From Chitinophagaceae bacterium (GTDB lineage: Bacteria > Bacteroidota > Bacteroidia > Chitinophagales > Chitinophagaceae), in assembly GCA_947461495.1 (NCBI GenBank), contig CANHLV010000082.1:1-7417 (forward strand): a stretch of 7,417 nucleotides of DNA, written 5' to 3'. The notes under the pieces were generated by a model. It searched no databases. It had not been told where the DNA came from and saw only the letters and a program-made list of their open reading frames with translations. The position numbers and the translations under genes are program-made. Shown piece by piece: positions 5,581 to 7,417 of the stretch (position 1 is its first letter; every line of letters starts with the position of its first letter).

Positions 5581-6795
5581 ATGTTATCAATCAGCAAACG
5601 CGGGCATGAAATGCCTTCTTCTCCAATCAGAAAACTGGTTCCTTTTGCAGAAGCAGCCAAGAAAAAAGGCATCAAAGTATTTCACCTGAATATCGGCCAG
5701 CCAGATATAGAAACGCCAAAAACTTGTTTGGATGCAGTTCGCAATGCAGATTTCAAAGTACTGGAATACAGTCATAGCGGAGGTAATGAAAGTTACCGCA
5801 AAAAGCTTGTTGAATATTACGCAAAGAACAACATCGACGTCAACTATCACGAAATCATCATCACCACAGGTGGCAGCGAAGCGATTCTCTTCGGATTTAT
5901 GGCTTGTATGGATGCAGGCGACGAAGTAATTGTACCCGAACCTTTTTATGCCAACTATAATGGTTTTGCTATTCAGGCAGATGTGACTGTTGTGCCTATA
6001 CGAAGCTCGATTGAATCCGGGTTTGCATTACCTCCCATCGAAGATTTCGAAAAAGCCATTACACCAAAAACCAAAGCGATTGTAGTATGTAATCCTAACA
6101 ATCCAACAGGTTATCTTTACAGCGCTGCCGAAATGGAAACGCTTAAAGAAATTGTAGTCAAGCATAATCTGTTTTTATTTGCCGACGAAGCTTATAGAGA
6201 ATTTTGTTATGAAGGCACACACACTAGTGCCATGCAATTGAAAGGGGCAGAAAATAATGTCATTCTTATGGATACCATTAGCAAGCGATACAGCGCCTGT
6301 GGTGGAAGAATTGGCGCCTTTGTTACCAAAAACAAAGAAGTTCACGATGCGGCTATGAAATTTGCTCAGGCAAGATTAAGCCCCCCATATTATGCACAAA
6401 TATTAGGCGAAGCTGCTGTAGACTTGCCTGATGATTATTTTGACACTACAAAAGCAGAATATAAATTAAGAAGAGACACAATTGTTAAAAGACTTAATGC
6501 CATTGAAGGTGTATTCTGTCCTAATCCAGGAGGTGCTTTTTATGCCATGGCACGGTTACCCATAGACGATTCTGATAAATTTTGTCAATGGTTGCTCGAG
6601 TCATTTTCTCATAATGGCGCAACCCTAATGCTAGCACCGGCTACCGGATTTTACAGCACACCAGGTCTTGGGAAAAACGAAGTGAGATTGGCTTATGTAC
6701 TCAGCGTTGATGCCATCAACCAAGCTATGGATTGTTTGGAAGTTGCGCTTAAAGAATATCCGGGGGTGAAGCCCCCTCAATCCCCCAAAGGGTGA
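5581..6795 (+). CDS. PLP-dependent class I/II aminotransferase
   Basis: The product has 404 residues and belongs to the fold-type I aspartate aminotransferase superfamily. It transfers an amino group between an amino acid and a 2-oxoacid in the cytosol; the substrate cannot be read from the sequence. Marks in order: LNIGQPDIETP (36-46), TTGGSEA (95-101, cofactor phosphate), PEPFYANYNGFA (119-130), NPNNPTG (171-177), ADEAYREF (201-208), SKRYSACGGRIG with Lys235 as the PLP Schiff-base lysine, ARLSPP (264-269), PGGAFYAM (316-323) and NEVRLAY with Arg369 as the likely carboxylate-binding arginine. The start is ATG 5581 (MLSISKRGHEMPSSPIRKL), which fits the N-terminus I expect for Bacteroidota homologues; the frame could extend to TTG 5566, but that lies over the promoter box, and ATG 5611 would lose conserved residues. 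The last residues (about VKPPQSPKG) are encoded by an intergenic-type repeat rather than normal family sequence. Confidence 0.93.
   Translation: MLSISKRGHEMPSSPIRKLVPFAEAAKKKGIKVFHLNIGQPDIETPKTCLDAVRNADFKVLEYSHSGGNESYRKKLVEYYAKNNIDVNYHEIIITTGGSEAILFGFMACMDAGDEVIVPEPFYANYNGFAIQADVTVVPIRSSIESGFALPPIEDFEKAITPKTKAIVVCNPNNPTGYLYSAAEMETLKEIVVKHNLFLFADEAYREFCYEGTHTSAMQLKGAENNVILMDTISKRYSACGGRIGAFVTKNKEVHDAAMKFAQARLSPPYYAQILGEAAVDLPDDYFDTTKAEYKLRRDTIVKRLNAIEGVFCPNPGGAFYAMARLPIDDSDKFCQWLLESFSHNGATLMLAPATGFYSTPGLGKNEVRLAYVLSVDAINQAMDCLEVALKEYPGVKPPQSPKG
6770..6792 (-). repeat. G/C-run dispersed repeat, copy 1 (inside aminotransferase 3' end)
   Basis: This 23-bp segment, read on the minus strand, matches 6993-7015 at 22 of 23 positions (CCCTTTGGGGGATT, then GAGGGGGCT here against TAGGGGGCT there). 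It lies within the last codons of the aminotransferase gene. The neighbouring GGGGG (6762-6766) can also pair with CCCCC (6772-6776), forming a short GC hairpin at the gene end. Confidence 0.8.
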
Positions 6796-6864
6796 GGTTT
6801 TCATGCCGGAAATAAAAAAACTTCGTAGTTCTTTTTGCATTTGAGTGGCAAGAGGGAAATGTAA

Positions 6865-6892
6865 AATGTAAAATAGCCAATGTAAAATAGCC
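6865..6892 (+). repeat. 14-bp tandem repeat, two perfect copies
   Basis: AATGTAAAATAGCC occurs at 6865-6878 and again, directly adjoining, at 6879-6892. A partial copy (AATGTAAAA) precedes it at 6858-6866. It is a non-coding part of the repeat mosaic between the two convergent genes. Confidence 0.85.
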
Positions 6893-6894
6893 TG

Positions 6895-6910
6895 CCCCGA
6901 CACCTCGGGG
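6895..6910. other. GC-rich hairpin CCCCGA-CACC-TCGGGG
   Basis: A perfect 6-bp stem (6895-6900 with 6905-6910) closes a CACC loop, right after the tandem repeat. No T run follows on either strand, so it is not a standard intrinsic terminator. It may contribute to stopping or stabilising the 3' ends of the two convergent transcripts. Confidence 0.55.
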
Positions 6911-6992
6911 TAGAAGTGGTATTTCGGAAATGAAATCATCATTTTCTCAAGTAAACAATTCTTGGATATCGAACAAAACACAATCAAAGTCC

Positions 6993-7015
6993 CCCTTTGG
7001 GGGATTTAGGGGGCT
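6993..7015 (+). repeat. G/C-run dispersed repeat, copy 2 (touches DUF420 stop)
   Basis: This is the inverted partner of 6770-6792, with one mismatch in 23. It includes most of a self-complementary CCCCC-TTT-GGGGG (6991-7003). Its last two bases form part of the TAG stop codon (7014-7016) of the DUF420 gene on the minus strand, so each convergent gene ends at one copy. Confidence 0.8.
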
Positions 7016-7417
7016 AGATATAATACGGACTAATCATCCAATACACAATCACTCCCGTTACCGCAACATAAAACCAAATTGGCCATGTAATTCGAGTGAG
7101 TTTTTTATGTTGCTCATATTCTCCAATCAACGCACGATAAGCCGTAAATAAAATGAAAGGAAGAACAATTCCTGCTAATGGAATGTGCGTGAAGAGAATC
7201 AAATAGTATATCGTTTTCATTGCGCCTTCGCCACCAAATTTTGTTTCTCCGGCAAATAAATGATGTGCGATATAACTTAGTAAAAACAATACCGACAACA
7301 CAATAGCCGTAATCATTATTTTTTTATGCAGTTCATAATTTTTTTGCTTGACAGTAATTAAGCCAGCTAACAATAAAACAGCAACGATTGAATTTATAGT
7401 GGCGCTGACGCTTGCAA
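7014..7417 (-). CDS. DUF420 integral membrane protein, 5'-truncated by window edge
   Basis: The frame is open to the right edge (visible N-terminal residues ASVSATINSIVAVL), so the true start is outside the window; 133 residues are visible. The TTG at 7371-7373 is an internal leucine codon. There are about four membrane helices: roughly 4-22, 33-54, 68-94 and 108-129. Conserved-looking histidines sit at helix ends: ELHKK (His30), AHHLF (His51, His52), THIPL (His77) and EQHKK (His103). The loop ETKFGGEGAMKTIYY and the end WPIWFYVAVTGVIVYWM are typical of DUF420. Members are often encoded near cytochrome oxidase and SCO-type copper-chaperone genes, and I recall a Staphylococcus member (CtaM) being needed for aa3-type oxidase activity, so a role in respiratory oxidase maturation is plausible but not shown here. 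The gene converges on the aminotransferase, and its stop codon overlaps a dispersed repeat. Confidence 0.88.
   Translation of the reverse strand, partial: ASVSATINSIVAVLLLAGLITVKQKNYELHKKIMITAIVLSVLFLLSYIAHHLFAGETKFGGEGAMKTIYYLILFTHIPLAGIVLPFILFTAYRALIGEYEQHKKLTRITWPIWFYVAVTGVIVYWMISPYYI

Noticed and set aside
5480..5689. 69-residue plus-strand ORF across the palindrome end and the aminotransferase start
   Set aside because: It is out of frame with the aminotransferase, covers its promoter, and shows no domain.
653..6795. A possible amino-acid catabolic operon of E1 plus aminotransferase
   Set aside because: The genes are on opposite strands, about 2.5 kb apart, with three unrelated genes, a terminator and a mobile-like element between them.
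6815..6836. Possible terminator hairpin AAAAAAC...GTTCTTTTT after the aminotransferase
   Set aside because: Only AAC/GTT pairs cleanly, and a bulged C breaks the A/T stem. Too weak to call.
6631..6987. 118-residue minus-strand ORF over the aminotransferase 3' end and repeat mosaic
   Set aside because: It is antisense to conserved coding sequence and then reads through repeats (SPFGGLRG from the G/C-run repeat). No recognisable protein features.
7371..7373. TTG as start of the DUF420 gene
   Set aside because: It falls inside the first membrane helix, and the frame stays open with hydrophobic residues to the window edge.

Overview
The window looks like ordinary chromosomal DNA from a member of the Bacteroidota, probably of Chitinophagaceae/Sphingobacteriia type. 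Reasons: AT-rich sequence with A-rich rather than Shine-Dalgarno-rich leaders, signal peptides ending in the typical 'FAQ', a single-chain alpha+beta 2-oxoacid dehydrogenase E1, DUF1573 proteins, a TAnnTTTG-type -7 promoter box, and G/C-run intergenic repeats of a kind I associate with this phylum. The taxonomic call is an inference from these traits; no rRNA gene is present.

Layout, left to right. The 3' part of a YebC/TACO1-family gene (1-558, +) converges on a long fused E1 dehydrogenase gene (653-3037, -), and the two share a bidirectional hairpin terminator (604-633). A 304-bp divergent intergenic region (3038-3341) then leads into a two-gene cassette of exported DUF1573 proteins (3342-3800 and 3839-4372, +), closed by a strong terminator (4395-4420). 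Next comes a single gene for a trypsin-fold serine protease without a signal peptide (4441-5328, +). After it lies a palindromic, MITE-like element of about 180 bp with 5-bp flanking direct repeats (5346-5528). It sits directly upstream of the promoter of a PLP-dependent class I/II aminotransferase (5581-6795, +). The last stretch (6770-7015) is a mosaic of short repeats: two inverted copies of a G/C-run repeat that touch the stop codons of the convergent aminotransferase and DUF420 genes, a 14-bp tandem repeat, and a GC-rich hairpin. A DUF420 membrane protein (7014-7417, -) runs off the right edge.

The genes do not form one pathway. The E1 (2-oxoacid oxidation) and the aminotransferase (amino-acid/2-oxoacid exchange) could both touch branched-chain or other amino-acid metabolism, but they are separated and oppositely oriented, so a functional link is only a possibility. 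YebC and E1 are convergent neighbours. The two DUF1573 genes are probably co-transcribed. I found no CRISPR array, RNA gene, phage gene, transposase or defence system. The most interesting material is non-coding: the palindromic element with its target-site-like duplication, and the repeats that have become part of gene 3' ends.
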